DNA from: Molanna angustata
Lineage: Eukaryota; Arthropoda; Insecta; Trichoptera; Molannidae
Direction of reading: 5' to 3'
DNA length: 64,000 nucleotides
NCBI GenBank assembly: GCA_963576475.1
Contig: OY754977.1
Span: forward strand, 27,725,796-27,789,795
Shown: positions 12,301 to 25,032 of the stretch, piece by piece
How the letters are laid out: the number at the start of each line of letters is the position of its first letter
Numbering within the stretch: position 1 is the stretch's first letter
Position numbers and translations under genes: made by a program
Notes under the pieces: generated by a model
The model's database searches: none
Told to the model about the DNA's origin: nothing
What the model saw: the letters and a program-made list of their open reading frames with translations, nothing else

Positions 12301-12670
12301 GATTAGTTTACCTTAAAATTGTCTAGTTTATGAACAGTGGAGTTTTTCCAAATATCTTATACTGATTTATAGAATCTGCGGATATTTTGTGGTTGTTATT
12401 ATTAACCATTTATCATACAAGTCAAAGTTAGCCCTTACTCATTCGTTTGTGATTCTAAGACCCGATGTTTCTATTTAAATGCACACAATACTTACGAGTT
12501 GTACCTATACAATATAGTGTGATATTAAATGAAAAATGTCTCATTGGTTGTATATGTCCACGCCTAGATGTTTGCAATCAGTAAAACATCTATTCAACAA
12601 GACATTGAAATGCAGAAAACCAAGATTACTTTCAAATAATTAATAAATTATACTAGCCCGCCAGTGTACT

Positions 12671-12702
<32 letters not shown>

Positions 12703-13020
12703 CACATACGGCATGTATTGCCTTTTAAAACATACATTAAAATATACATAGGTACTGAGAAAAACATAGAGACTAAAAACAATAATACATTAAGTAAAAG
12801 GAAACAAAAAAGAAAACATACTAAAAAAGTTAATAAAACAATATGTGAAGCAACTAAATATAAAAAAAGATAGGTATATAGAAATAAAATTTAAACACAA
12901 ATCAGCAGAGAAAACAGTGCAACTTAAAAATACATTTGTTTACAGTAATATTTACAAAAGAAAAAAAAAAGAAAAATAATATTACATAGATTGTCAAGAT
13001 TCATTCATTACATAATATAA

Positions 13021-13513
13021 TCATTTCATTATATGTACCAACAAACTCTTGTATACACCATAACCCAATGCAAAGACATCGATATGCTCAAACTTATTTG
13101 CAAGTCTTGGAAGTCTCTGCATTGGTGAGCCAAACAAATAATTTGTGTAGACATTTTGTAAGGCGAAACATTCACTATTGCGAGTGAGTCTTGAGGGTAC
13201 ACGTAAGTGAATCTGTGACAAAAGACGAGGACAATCTACAACACCATTCAGTAATCTATGAAAAAATGCAAGATCAGCTATTACTCTCCTTATCTCCAGC
13301 GCATCAAGAGAGCAAAATGATCTCAAAAATACATAATTGATGTCAGTAGACTGAATTCCCATCTTAAAATTGATGTACCTCAAAAACTTGTTTTGTACTC
13401 TCTCAACGTTATAAATATGAACAGTATAACACGGACTCCAAACAATTGAGTTATATTCTAGTATTGGTCTAATTAAATTTTTGAATAATAATATAAATGT
13501 ATTAATATTCTTG

Positions 13514-13516
<3 letters not shown>
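13021..13516 (-). pseudogene. ORF2 C-terminal part, displaced by nested insertion
   Basis: Continues the frame of ORF2 after the nested insertion: FKNI, then NTFILLFKNLIRPILEYNS, SPCYTVHIYNVERVQNKFLR and the post-RT domain with LEIRRVIADLAFFHRLLNGVVD, to the stop at 13021. The reading frame is kept exactly across the duplicated target, so the insertion is recent relative to decay of the host element. The RT C-terminal helix region closely resembles the protein at 25764-27265. Confidence 0.8.
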
Positions 13517-13594
<78 letters not shown>

Positions 13595-14035
13595 ATGAAT
13601 CATGTATATTGCCTGTAATGACATATGGTTTGGAAACAATGTCCCTGACCATAAATACTGTCCACAAATTAAAATGTGCACAACGATCCATGGAGCGGCA
13701 AATGCTGGGCATAAGTCTGAGGGATAAAATAACCAATATAGAAATCAGACGCCGAACAAAAATCGCCGATATCATGGATCGGATCGCAAAATTGAAGTGG
13801 CAATGGGCAGGACACGTGGCCAGACAGCCAAATTCAAAATGGACTCCCAAAGTCTTAAAGTGGAGGCCATGGGAAGACAAAAGGGGTGTCGGTCGGCCAC
13901 AGAAGAGATGGGCCGACGATATTGTTGCGATCGCCGGAAAGAAATGGATTGAAGCGGCACAGAATAGAGGAAAATGGAGACAAATGGAAGAGGCCTACAT
14001 CCAGCAGTGGAGGGAAGGCTAGGAAGAAGAAGAAG
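13517..14035 (+). mobile_element. Nested RTE-like fragment with 13-bp target duplication
   Basis: Flanked by aatattcttgaaa at 13504-13516 and 14036-14048. The insert starts with a run of A (13514-13591 including target bases), then encodes YESCILPVMTYGLETMSL, DIMDRIAKLKWQWAGHVAR, GRPQKRWADDI and KWIEAAQNRGKWRQMEEAY..QW, the C-terminus of an RTE-like protein. It ends in (GAA)n. The orientation is opposite to the host element, and the RT core has been lost by 5' truncation. Confidence 0.9.
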
Positions 14036-16391
14036 AATATTCTTGAAATCCCTACTCAATCTAAGTACAAAACCCAAGGTTCTAAGAGCTCTGTTTACAG
14101 TTTGGTTGACATGAGAGATGAGACAAAATTTACTGTCAACTATTACACCCAAGTCTTTAATTTCGTCGACTATGCTTAAAGTTGATCCATTGATCTTATA
14201 CTCAAAATGAATTATGTTTTTGATACGATGAAATTTTATAACTTGACATTTAGATACATTCAAAAACAATTTGTTAACCATACACCATTTTTGTAAGATG
14301 TCTAATGCATTTTGGAGTATTGTACAGTCATGCAAGGTCCCGATCGTCTTGTATATTTTCATGTCATCAGCAAACACCAAACATTTTACATCATAAAGCA
14401 TACCTATTAGATCATTTATAAAAATATTAAACAAAATAGGACCTAAATGGGAGCCTTGTGGTACTCCACTTATGGCACAGAAATGGTCAGACTCCAACTG
14501 ACTAATTTTAACAATCATTATCCTCTCATGCAGATAGCTACAAAACCATGACCACAAATTTCCTGTAATTCCCAAAGCTTCGAGTTTACAAAGTAAAAGA
14601 CTATGAGAGACACGGTCAAATGCCTTGGAAAAATCGGTGTATATACAATCAAGTTGACGGTGGTCTTTAAACGCATTCAAAACATCAAGCTGTAGAATCA
14701 GTAAGTTAGTCTGAGTGGACCTATTTGGCATAAATCCATGTTGCAAAGGTGATATAATACTGAATAGGTATCTATTAATTCTATTAAGCAGCAATAATTC
14801 AAATAACTTTGGTATAGCTGATTGGATGCAAATTGGACGGTAATTCATTATGTCTGAGTGGTTTCCTTTTTTAAAAATAGGAATTAAATAGTTCGATTTC
14901 CACGACTTAGGAAAAATCCCAGTGTTCAGAGATAAATTAAAATTTTTGCATAAAACAAATGACAGTTCTTTAGAACAATTTAATAGAAAGGTATTTGGAA
15001 CTCTGTCCGGTCCTGGTGATTTATTTGTATCCAATGATTTAAGTGCCTTTTCCACTTCTTGTTCATCAAAAACAATATTATGAATATTAAGTTCATTATG
15101 CAAAGTTGATAGGTCAAAAGTATGAGGTTCTTGGGTTGAATTATCATAAACAGATTTGAAAAACTCCATAAAGAGGTTAACAATTCTTTGAGGTGAGTCA
15201 GCCCACTTATTATTTAAGAACATGGATTTAGGCAAATCATAGTAATCACTATTTAGTGATTTAACATATTTATAAAAACTACAAGAGTTTTCTGGGATTA
15301 ACTCTTCAATTTTAGAAAGGTATTTTTTACGTAATTGTTTTGATAATTTACTGCACATATTTCGAGTTCTATTGAATAACATATAATCATTCACCGATCG
15401 AGTATCTTTAAAGGTTTTATGGTACCGCTTTTTCAAAGCAACCAAACTAATGAGCTCTTTAGAAAACCAGATGGGATACCTCGAAGTCTTAAACTTCTGG
15501 AATGGCACGTAATCATCAAAAACTTCATAAATTATAGAATAAAAATCTTCTACTTGACTATTCACGTCACCACTTATGAAAATTAAGTTCCAGTCCACAT
15601 TATCAAGAACACGTGTGATTTCATTATAATTGCAGTTTATAAAATTACGCTTGTATGTATCACCAATACTATTGACATCAGATTTTAGATTAAAGGTCAC
15701 ATCCAACGGTGGATGATGAAGATCAATTGGCAACAATTCTTCTACAGACAGGTTAACGTTTAGTTGATTAATGTTACCAAATACTAAGTCCAGTATGCGT
15801 TGATTCTTATTTTGAATTTTATTGTATTGTTTAAGACCAAGAAAGGATGCCATATTTACAATTTCAATTTCGTTTACATTATCAGATGGATTAGTGACAC
15901 AACCGTCCTCCCCATCACTTTTCCATTTCAAATTAGGCATATTATAATCGCCAACAACTAGCATTTTAGCTTCGGGATATTTAAATCTAATACTTTCTAA
16001 TGCATCACAGTGGTTTTTATATACTAAACTATCAGAACAAGGGGGAATATAGACTGCACACAAGATTAAACAATAAAAAGGAAAAGAAATTTTTACAAAT
16101 AAATGCTCAACATTGTTGCCAGTACATTTTATAGTACTTGATCTATATTTTTGCTTTACAGCAATCAATACTCCACCTCCTCTGTTTTTTGTGATAGAAG
16201 TTATTGAACTACGATCACACCTATATATATAACATAATTTTTAAATCCAAGTTCACCATTTTTAATATTTGAATTTAACCAAGTTTCTGTCAATATCATA
16301 ACATCATAATCAACACTTGGAATGAGAGCTGAGAGATATTCCAATTTTGTATTTAGACCGCGCACATTCTGATAATACACATTACACTGAA
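14036..16391 (-). pseudogene. ORF2: AP endonuclease + reverse transcriptase
   Basis: The endonuclease starts near 16385 with QNVRGLNTKLEYL and ILTETWL. A one-base shift lies in a TA run near 16225. The main frame from 16168 then shows GDYNMP (residues 73-78), ILDLVF, and DLHHPPL (149-155) in place of the SDH-type motif. RT motifs in the main frame are SPGPD (384-388), NYRPI (442-446), QHGF (476-479), YTDFSKAFD (510-518), GVPQGSHLGP (568-577) and catalytic FADD (599-602). Its C-terminus lies at 13516-13021. The combined length of about 945 residues is normal for the clade. It would catalyse target-primed reverse transcription if intact. Confidence 0.9.
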
Positions 16392-16397
16392 AAGAAT

Positions 16398-17084
16398 TTA
16401 GTTTTTTCGAAACTGGACTATCTTAGGTATTGAATTTACAAATTTAATAGAAATATTTTCTTCGCCGTTCTTCTTCCTCAAGTCCAGTTCATTCCATAAG
16501 TTTTTGAGCTCGCTTCTCTGCAAAGGTGTCATATCTCGTTTCAGCTTAATACCGCCTGCTAGATTTATTTTCTTCACTAAAATAGATTTGGCATGTGAAG
16601 CATCCTGAAATTCAATTTTAACAGGCCTCATCTTGCCATTTGATTTTGATCCTAATCTGTATAATTTATTAATTTTATAATCTTCTCCAGCATCAATCTG
16701 TTTAAATATTTGAGCTACGCTATTCATATCATCTTGCATGCCGTTAAAAGAAAACTCTGACGCGCTCTCAGGAAGATTAAAAAGAATCAAATTTTTCGAT
16801 CTACTCTTCCTTTCTTCCAGTTCCGTAATAGTCTCTTCAATGTTGGAAAATGAGTTATTCTGCGCAGTGTGTAGACTAGTTCCCAATCCTTTGAGGCACG
16901 TATTTTCCCCTTCCAAAGAAGCCATACTTGCAGTTATTTGACTGTTGGTAGCCATAATTTCAGTTGTTAACGGAAGAAGTTTACCAATTTGATGTTTATT
17001 GAATTTGTTTAAGGGGTCAAGTATAATTGATATCAATTTGTTTATGGCATCCTTGTTTGCCAAAATATATTCTTGTGAGTTCAT
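16398..17084 (-). CDS. ORF1 RNA-binding protein of the retrotransposon
   Basis: I place the start at the ATG of MNSQEYILANKDAI (17084), because the upstream in-frame ATG at 17168 adds a hydrophobic, untypical stretch. About 228 residues: an N-terminal helical, coiled-coil-like part (ITASMASLEGENTCLKGL), then an RRM-like region (SRSKNLILFNLPE..., KINKLYRLGSK, RPVKIEF) and a basic tail (KRDMTPLQRSELKNLW). This layout is typical of ORF1 proteins of CR1/L1-type elements, which coat the RNA and act as chaperones. It is intact and overlaps the start of ORF2. Confidence 0.75.
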   Translation of the reverse strand: MNSQEYILANKDAINKLISIILDPLNKFNKHQIGKLLPLTTEIMATNSQITASMASLEGENTCLKGLGTSLHTAQNNSFSNIEETITELEERKSRSKNLILFNLPESASEFSFNGMQDDMNSVAQIFKQIDAGEDYKINKLYRLGSKSNGKMRPVKIEFQDASHAKSILVKKINLAGGIKLKRDMTPLQRSELKNLWNELDLRKKNGEENISIKFVNSIPKIVQFRKN

Positions 17085-17534
17085 GGTTGATGAATGTAAT
17101 AAAGTATACAAATATAAATTTAAAAAAAAAGTATTCGTAGTTTTGTCTATATCATCGATTATATACAATGGATATCCAATTTTATGTACTAAGTATTATT
17201 TATTTTGCGATAGTACGCAGAAACCACAGAAATTATTCGGATTTCTCTCCCATCTAGTGACTGCCGGTAACAGCGAAGTAATAGCGAAGGTCCAAACCAG
17301 ATGTAAGTGAAATTGTCGTAGTACAGAAAGTTAGTAATTAGTTCTCCAATTTATAGATGTCGTCTGAGCTTTGTTCGTCTTAAGGTGAATATGTGTCAAT
17401 ATATTATATAGTTTTCTTCCTATGACGACTGAGATTTAGTCAGTTATTTATTAATCTGATCATTTTAGATTTTAAATAAGAAATAATGAAAAATTAAAAA
17501 GATGAAAATATAAAAAAAAAAAATAAAAAAAAAA

Positions 17535-17625
17535 ACACTCGCACAAAGGTGGAACCGAACCAAGGAAAAACGGATCGGTAGACCAACGCCTTAGCCACTG
17601 TGCTGTATACACAAACAACTACACT
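17535..17625 (-). other. tRNA-like sequence (SINE head or tRNA pseudogene)
   Basis: The minus strand has an A box (gtggctaaggcg), a B box (ggttcggttcc) and possible acceptor halves gcacag/tttgtgc, followed by long T runs that could act as Pol III terminators. The anticodon arm does not fold well, so it is not called as a functional tRNA. Confidence 0.4.
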
Positions 17626-17639
17626 ATCAAATAAGTTGC

Positions 17640-17928
17640 ATATATAACAGTCAGAATGTGACAGAATACACAAAATTGATCAACCCGATTTGATGTGATT
17701 TGTACAACAACACTCCACGGGATGAATGTTTCATGTATTCACGAGTAACTCTGCGTTCCCACTCACTGCAAATATTCACAAAAGATGCGCGATATCACAA
17801 AATATAATAAACACTGCAAAGATTGTGTAAAACACCGTATATTACTAATGAAAATATTTTTATTTTGTAGAGCACGAATCAGTACGTATGCACTTTATAA
17901 TAACGTTATGACATATGTACAAGAAGAC
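17640..17928. other. Intergenic, no gene seen
   Basis: Unique-looking AT-rich sequence leading into the AAAT array. Confidence 0.4.
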
Positions 17929-18330
<402 letters not shown>

Positions 18331-18629
18331 ATAAGTTATATTTAATTGATATTTATGTATGTGTTTTTGTACGTGTCATTTTTTCTTTTATCTCGTGATT
18401 ATAAAATTGTATCTCAATGGAAACATTAATTTTAGTCGAAAAAGACTGCTATTAACAAAAACTATATTATGATTATAGTTTTTTTACGTAAAATGTCGAT
18501 GACTGTTGAAAAATACGTATGATGAAAATGGGATGATGAAAAAACTGGGAAAAAATCTATAGTCTAAAAAAGGGATGATGGACTTATAGATCCAGACTAA
18601 AAACACAATTATAAACTGAGTCTAACTAT

Positions 18630-19589
18630 CAGCAGGCTAAGTCAGTAAAAAAGTCGAGATCCGACAACGTATCGCCGCTCTTCTCGTCATGTTTACGCCC
18701 GTGACGACAATTCGTAGTCACTAAGCGCTGTCGAGTTCGTAAATGCACTTATGAGTATTTGTCGCCGTTAGGCTGGCTTGCGGTACATTTTTGAATTATC
18801 ATTTATGGCAATACACAATATTTTCCCCATGATTTGAATAAATGTCAAATTTGTTTACATAAATTTGTTAAATAAATATAATATGGTCATATTTTTAAGC
18901 ACGAAAGCAAGTTATAATACGATTAAATTAACTTCTTTTGTGTTTATTGAATGTTTTGAGTGTAATTTTAAAAATTATTTTTAATTATATTTCGATCAAT
19001 TTATCAAGTCTATGACAGCAGCGTGTTATTTTTTTACTAAAAACTACGCCGAATTTTCTTTTGTTAAGTGTTAAAATACATATGTGATAAAATAGCTTAC
19101 AAGAATACTTTCTCAAAATCAAAAATTATTTCAAATCTATACCTACGGAAAACATTTACGGACGCATAGAATCATCATAGAAGTATAATGTTATAATCTA
19201 AGTACGGACGCATATTTCCATTAAATATATAACCATATAAAACTTTTGTTATGCGGTAATTAGCAATAATGGAATTACGCGGAATATTTAAAGGGTTTGA
19301 AGAATCTCTTAAACGGCGTCGTTTAACCCGTTTATTATTATTCTCAAAATAAATATGAAATTCGGCATTGTTCGCGTAAAAAATGACATTTAATTCAACA
19401 TGGCGGCGTTAGATCTTGTCTCTCGACTCGATGTCGACCCAATCTCGCCGTCAAATAAGTGGGCGAGAACGATTCCACGCATTATCTGCTTAGTGACTAC
19501 CAAAACTGTCAAAATATCGATTAGTCGATATTTTGACAGTTAATCTCGACATTTATCGGTCGAGATCTACTTACAGACTTAGCCTGCTG
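18630..19589. mobile_element. Non-autonomous TIR element (0.96 kb)
   Basis: The terminal inverted repeats are cagcaggctaagtcagtaa on the left and ttacagacttagcctgctg on the right, and both are followed inward by a gtcgagatc block. The interior lacks a transposase. A perfect 17-bp hairpin (19504-19520 with 19525-19541; aactgtcaaaatatcga) lies just inside the right terminus. I could not find a target duplication. Confidence 0.7.
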
Positions 19590-19916
19590 CTGAGATCCTT
19601 TCGTTAATACCACTTACTAGGCAATAAGATTTATAAATCATTATAAACAATATGTGTTCTGAATACGTTCAAACAATGAAATGAATATCATTTACAAATG
19701 GTTGCAGTAAATTATGTTAAGAGCATGGTTTACTTGCTGTCAAAACATGAAAGAGTGTTTATTTGCAAGATGCATTGTGCAAAGATGATCACGCGGATCT
19801 AAACATTGTCTTCCTGTTGCATTAGGAATTTATAATTACAGAAAAATTTATAAAAGGCGTTATTATTCACAAATACGGATATCCGCTGGGAAGCGCAAGG
19901 CTACAATTTACACACT

Positions 19917-20086
19917 ATGTCCTATTCTGATTCGTCTCAAGAGTACGAAATAGTCTATAACCAACGGGCGACTATGGATAAAAATGATTTCTTCCGCGCG
20001 GTGTGACGAAATGAGTCTCGTATAAATGCAGTCAACATTTTGACATTTTTCACGTACTAAAATTCAGACGAATCAGAATAGTACAT
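19917..20086. mobile_element. Small TIR MITE, 170 bp
   Basis: The ends atgtcctattctgattcgtc and gacgaatcagaatagtacat are inverted repeats. The interior is GC-richer than its surroundings and non-coding. Confidence 0.7.
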
Positions 20087-20094
20087 AATAATAT

Positions 20095-20226
20095 ATGTCC
20101 TATTCTCATTCGTTTAAATTTATCCGTCTGAATTTTAGTGTATGAGAAATGTCAACCACGCGGTAAAAATCCTTTAATCCACGGTCGCCCTTTGGTTATA
20201 TGTAGACGTTTTCGTACTCTGAAATG
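20095..20226 (-). mobile_element. Partial inverted copy of the 170-bp MITE
   Basis: It starts with the same end (atgtcctattctcattcg) only a few bases after the first copy. It then carries the first copy's interior in inverse orientation (attttagtgtatgag, ggtcgccctttggttata, cgttttcgtactct). The right end is missing. Confidence 0.6.
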
Positions 20227-20344
20227 GATCTTTCGAAGCAGGGCGGCAGGGGAACTTAATACCTATCGATTTAACCCATATGTAAGTTCAGCAATATTGG
20301 GTGGTTCAAAAGTTATTTAGACTTTTGTGAAATTTGAATAAAAA

Positions 20345-20565
20345 TCAGATCACTGTATAATAGTGTATAACTATCGTAAAACAACTCGAGCCATATCTCT
20401 GGATGTGCAGAGCGCATATTTTGTCTTTTTGCTTGGTTGATATATGTGCAAACCGCCCCCCTTCTCGACGAAATGGCTCAAGATATTTGGTGACAAATAT
20501 AGCTAAACTATAAGGTCTACGATCATGTTTTTTTTCTGAGAATAGTTCAATAGTGATCTTTATGT
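20345..20565 (+). repeat. Dispersed repeat E, copy 1
   Basis: The block tgtgcagagcgcatattttg, then ttggttg, then aaccgcccccc..cgaaatggctca is matched at 60000-60235 in the same orientation. No coding content and no recognised ends. Confidence 0.5.
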
Positions 20566-20924
20566 AAAATAATAGGTAGGTACTGGTGTGAGTCACTATC
20601 CAATAAATCAAAGAAAACAAAAAAGATCTGCTTCAATTGAACACCTGCATTATCTTAAAAATTCAGTCTAAATACATTTTCTTAGTTATGTAATCTTAAT
20701 AATATTCCCTCAATATTTAACCTTTGTCTAAATGCTTTAAGAGTACTACCTCAGACCAGGCGTTCAGCCTAGAGAGATTTCAATATTTTTACTATGTATA
20801 TTTTTATGAAATGTACAGTATTGAAATATGTAAATAAAATAAGAAAAAATATATTGCAATTTTCATTTCTTCAAAGCCTCAATTTTTCACTAACTTTCAA
20901 TGGCCCAAAAATAATTTCACATAG

Positions 20925-21221
20925 GTTTAGACGACGTCGTTTCATACAATTTGTATGGCAGAATATTATGTACAATATCCATGGGGACTCTTATGGTACT
21001 TATTGTTTACACATACCATTAAGCTGTTTACATATTTGGGATAGGAAAAAATAACTGACCTCCACAATTTTCTATCCTGACATACATGTTTGGTATAGAA
21101 AACAAAATCTCTTTAAATATTCAATAATTTGGATTTAAGGGTTTATAGTTTGGTACATATTCTTCAACTTTACATATTATCGCCATCGACATTTGGATTT
21201 CATGTGTTACATACAACTAGT
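20925..21221 (-). mobile_element. TIR-A copy 3, terminal fragment
   Basis: Inverted left part of TIR-A: cgtcgtttcatacaatttgt through tatcgccatcgacatttgga to gttacatacaactagt. The other end is missing. Confidence 0.6.
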
Positions 21222-21811
21222 GACACCGTCATAATTAAGTTGAGTCAATTCATTATACTTACTATTTTTTTATGTCGTTTACATCAAACTCGAAGATAAT
21301 TGTAATAATTCATTTATATTTTTTTATGAATTCATTTTTTTTCACACAGAGTGTCAGTATTATGTATCTCGAATTCGCATTTTATTTGACTGTAGTATTT
21401 TTATTTGTAATATTAACATAAATAATGCAGATTGCACCGTTATTGTATTGCCAACAGATTATGCAAATATTTTTGCGTTCAAAACGTTGAAGAAGAAGAC
21501 ACATCGGGTTTATTTTTAAAACAATAAGTTTCCCCAACCACACTTGTTCTGCTATGTCCGCATAAAATAATATATCCTATTTACACCTGAATGTATCATC
21601 TCACGTCTTTAGTTCTTACATTTACCATCACTTGGTAAACATAATGGTGTGAATGATTGAAATAACGGTGTCGGATATATAGCATTGTTTTAGTTCATCT
21701 TGAATGGGCGACATTGGCGTAACACTGTGCAGTAGGAGCTCCGGCAAAACTAGATACTTTTTTTTAATTTTAAGTATCTTACAAATTTAATATTAAAATT
21801 AGACGGTTAAT

Positions 21812-21945
21812 AGTGCTGAGCGTACTGGGTTAGTAGCTAATTCAGTTGATCGATTCTATTCACCTTAAGCACAAGCATTTTGCTTAGTTTAGAGAATGTA
21901 TGAGGGTGTTTATGTTCTTGTTTCAATGATAGATTCATATTTTTT
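21812..21945 (+). mobile_element. SINE-1, decayed partial copy
   Basis: The head is corrupted (ctgggttagtagctaattca), but the body is clear: ttcaccttaagcacaagc, agagaatgtatgagg, gttcttgtttcaatgat. Confidence 0.65.
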
Positions 21946-22985
21946 TATTTACTATTTATTTATTAAAATACATAAATTAAATCAATAAAATATATACAAC
22001 ACATAATCTTACACAACATCCTCCTCTTAAAGCTGTCAAAGGTTGTGTAGGAGGGGCCGTGTGTAGCTATCATAAAGGCCAAAATATTGATATCTAATTA
22101 CTATCATTACTATGAACGTTACCCTATCATAAGTGATGCCAACCTGTATATATTTTTTTTTGTTGTTTTATCATGTTCCCGCCACTTGTCGCCTTTATCT
22201 ATGGACATGCCAGTGACATAGTGACAATTGTTGTGTTTTTGTATTATTGCTGATGATAACCTGCAACTTGAAATTTATTAGGAATTTTATGAGTTATTTT
22301 ATGTGTTATTTTTAAGGAACAATTGTGATGTGACAATCTAATTAATAAATGTCATTTTGATACTCGCTCCGACACGGGTATTTTCCCAGTGAAGCGGGTG
22401 TCAGTCGCACATAAAAAATAAAAAAAAACAAATGTAAAGAATACAAATAAATAAATGGTGAAAATACTTTGCTAAATACCACTCATTAAGTGGTATTTAG
22501 CAAAGCATTTGCGCCATTATTATTGTAATCATGAAGTACCATAAAGTTACTGTCGAATCCATCGATATATTAATTCTTTTAAAAATATTTTTGCCAGGGG
22601 AACTTTCTGGTGAAGGTGAACGGTAATATGTAATGCTTCTATATTGAAATATTTAGTTCACATTTCATAGTTTCTTTAGGTAATATTAATAATATTTTCT
22701 TAAAATAGGTAAAATTACAGGGTGTATTATTTCAAAAAATATGTTTCAATAAAGGATCTTAGTCATGTTGATCGTGCAGTTGGAGTTGATTTCTCATCAA
22801 TGTAGATAAAAATATAATATTTTTATTTTATTTTATTTTATTATATTTTGTTTTATTAAGAAATACAACAGCTGTTTACAAACATTTATAGGTATACAGT
22901 AAATAATTTTCTTATTTATATCGCCAATTACAGTATTTCCTAGTTATTAGTTACATTTTATATTTTTTATTCGGTAAAAATTCTC
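21946..22985. other. Intergenic; one perfect hairpin
   Basis: No gene is supported. A 17-bp perfect inverted repeat with a 5-nt loop (22467-22483 and 22489-22505, ctttgctaaataccact) is the only strong structure. The stretch 22810-22960 resembles a retroelement 3' region but cannot be assigned. Confidence 0.4.
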
Positions 22986-23000
22986 AATAAATACGAAAAA

Positions 23001-24594
23001 AGAATATTTCAAGTGATAATGGAGATGGAGATGAAGATGGATTGATATCTATTTCCTTATTTATTATTAGCACCAAATAGAGACAAATAAAGAATATTTC
23101 AAGTGATAATGGAGATGGATGGAGATGAAGATGGATTGATATCTATTTCCTTATTTATTATTAGCACCAAATAGAGACAAATAAAGAATATTTCAAGTGA
23201 TAATGGAGATGGATGGAGATGAAGATGGATTGATATCTATTTCCTTATTTATTATTAGCACCAAATAGAGACAAATAAAGAATATTTCAAGTGATAATGG
23301 AGATGGATGGAGATGAAGATGGATTGATATCTATTTCCTTATTTATTATTAGCACCAAATAGAGACAAATAAAGAATATTTCAAGTGATAATGGAGATGG
23401 ATGGAGATGAAGATGGATTGATATCTATTTCCTTATTTATTATTAGCACCAAATAGAGACAAATAAAGAATATTTCAAGTGATAATGGAGATGGATGGAG
23501 ATGAAGATGGATTGATATCTATTTCCTTATTTATTATTAGCACCAAATAGAGACAAATAAAGAATATTTCAAGTGATAATGGAGATGGATGGAGATGAAG
23601 ATGGATTGATATCTATTTCCTTATTTATTATTAGCACCAAATAGAGACAAATAAAGAATATTTCAAGTGATAATGGAGATGGATGGAGATGAAGATGGAT
23701 TGATATCTATTTCCTTATTTATTATTAGCACCAAATAGAGACAAATAAAGAATATTTCAAGTGATAATGGAGATGGATGGAGATGAAGATGGATTGATAT
23801 CTATTTCCTTATTTATTATTAGCACCAAATAGAGACAAATAAAGAATATTTCAAGTGATAATGGAGATGGATGGAGATGAAGATGGATTGATATCTATTT
23901 CCTTATTTATTATTAGCACCAAATAGAGACAAATAAAGAATATTTCAAGTGATAATGGAGATGGATGGAGATGAAGATGGATTGATATCTATTTCCTTAT
24001 TTATTATTAGCACCAAATAGAGACAAATAAAGAATATTTCAAGTGATAATGGAGATGGATGGAGATGAAGATGGATTGATATCTATTTCCTTATTTATTA
24101 TTAGCACCAAATAGAGACAAATAAAGAATATTTCAAGTGATAATGGAGATGGATGGAGATGAAGATGGATTGATATCTATTTCCTTATTTATTATTAGCA
24201 CCAAATAGAGACAAATAAAGAATATTTCAAGTGATAATGGAGATGGATGGAGATGAAGATGGATTGATATCTATTTCCTTATTTATTATTAGCACCAAAT
24301 AGAGACAAATAAAGAATATTTCAAGTGATAATGGAGATGGATGGAGATGAAGATGGATTGATATCTATTTCCTTATTTATTATTAGCACCAAATAGAGAC
24401 AAATAAAGAATATTTCAAGTGATAATGGAGATGGATGGAGATGAAGATGGATTGATATCTATTTCCTTATTTATTATTAGCACCAAATAGAGACAAATAA
24501 AGAATATTTCAAGTGATAATGGAGATGGATGGAGATGAAGATGGATTGATATCTATTTCCTTATTTATTATTAGCACCAAATAGAGACAAATCT
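23001..24594. repeat. 94-bp satellite, array 1 (17 units)
   Basis: The period is exactly 94 bp (agaatatttcaagtgataat starts at 23001, 23091, 23185, 23279 and so on). The first unit is 90 bp because it lacks one GATG. All other units look identical by eye over 1.5 kb. The unit contains an internal gatggatggagatgaagatg stretch and gatatctatttccttattta. It has no coding capacity. Confidence 0.95.
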
Positions 24595-24620
24595 AAAGTA
24601 ATAAAGCAATCAAAATGTTA

Positions 24621-24673
<53 letters not shown>

Positions 24674-25032
24674 TGTGTGTGTGTGTTTGTCTCACGCCTT
24701 CTGAAAAACCAAGAGCATCTAAAAATCTAATTTATGTGCGAACGTGTACCTGTATACCTGATGCAGTGTCACGCTAAAAATAATGCGATAAAAATGCTGA
24801 ATTTTAAAAATATTTCAATAATTATTTTTTTCATACAAAATTTTCCAAGTCGTATCTGTCAAAAAGTGTACATTTTGCACGAAAAAAAATTACTTTCAAG
24901 TATAACTTAGCGTTTAAGTGAAAAACATGGTGAATATTTTGTATAATTATAATGTTTAACTTATTTTTAAAGTAAGCGTTTTGTACATAAATGCCGCCAT
25001 TTTAATATCTTTTCATACAATATTTCATTTTC
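24595..25032. other. Spacer between satellite arrays
   Basis: Holds a (GT)n run (about 24623-24690) and unique AT-rich sequence. It is unrelated to the 94-bp unit. Confidence 0.7.

Larger units (their letters stand above)
12671..17330 (-). mobile_element. Non-LTR retrotransposon, nearly full length (CR1/Jockey-like)
   Basis: A two-ORF element on the minus strand: 5' region (about 17330-17085), ORF1 (17084-16398), an ORF2 with endonuclease and reverse transcriptase that overlaps the end of ORF1, a 3'UTR, and an (AAAT)n tail at 12671-12702. A 519-bp RTE-like fragment (13517-14035) sits inside ORF2. One frameshift in the endonuclease is the only other clear lesion. The exact 5' boundary cannot be set from one copy. 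Confidence 0.8.
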
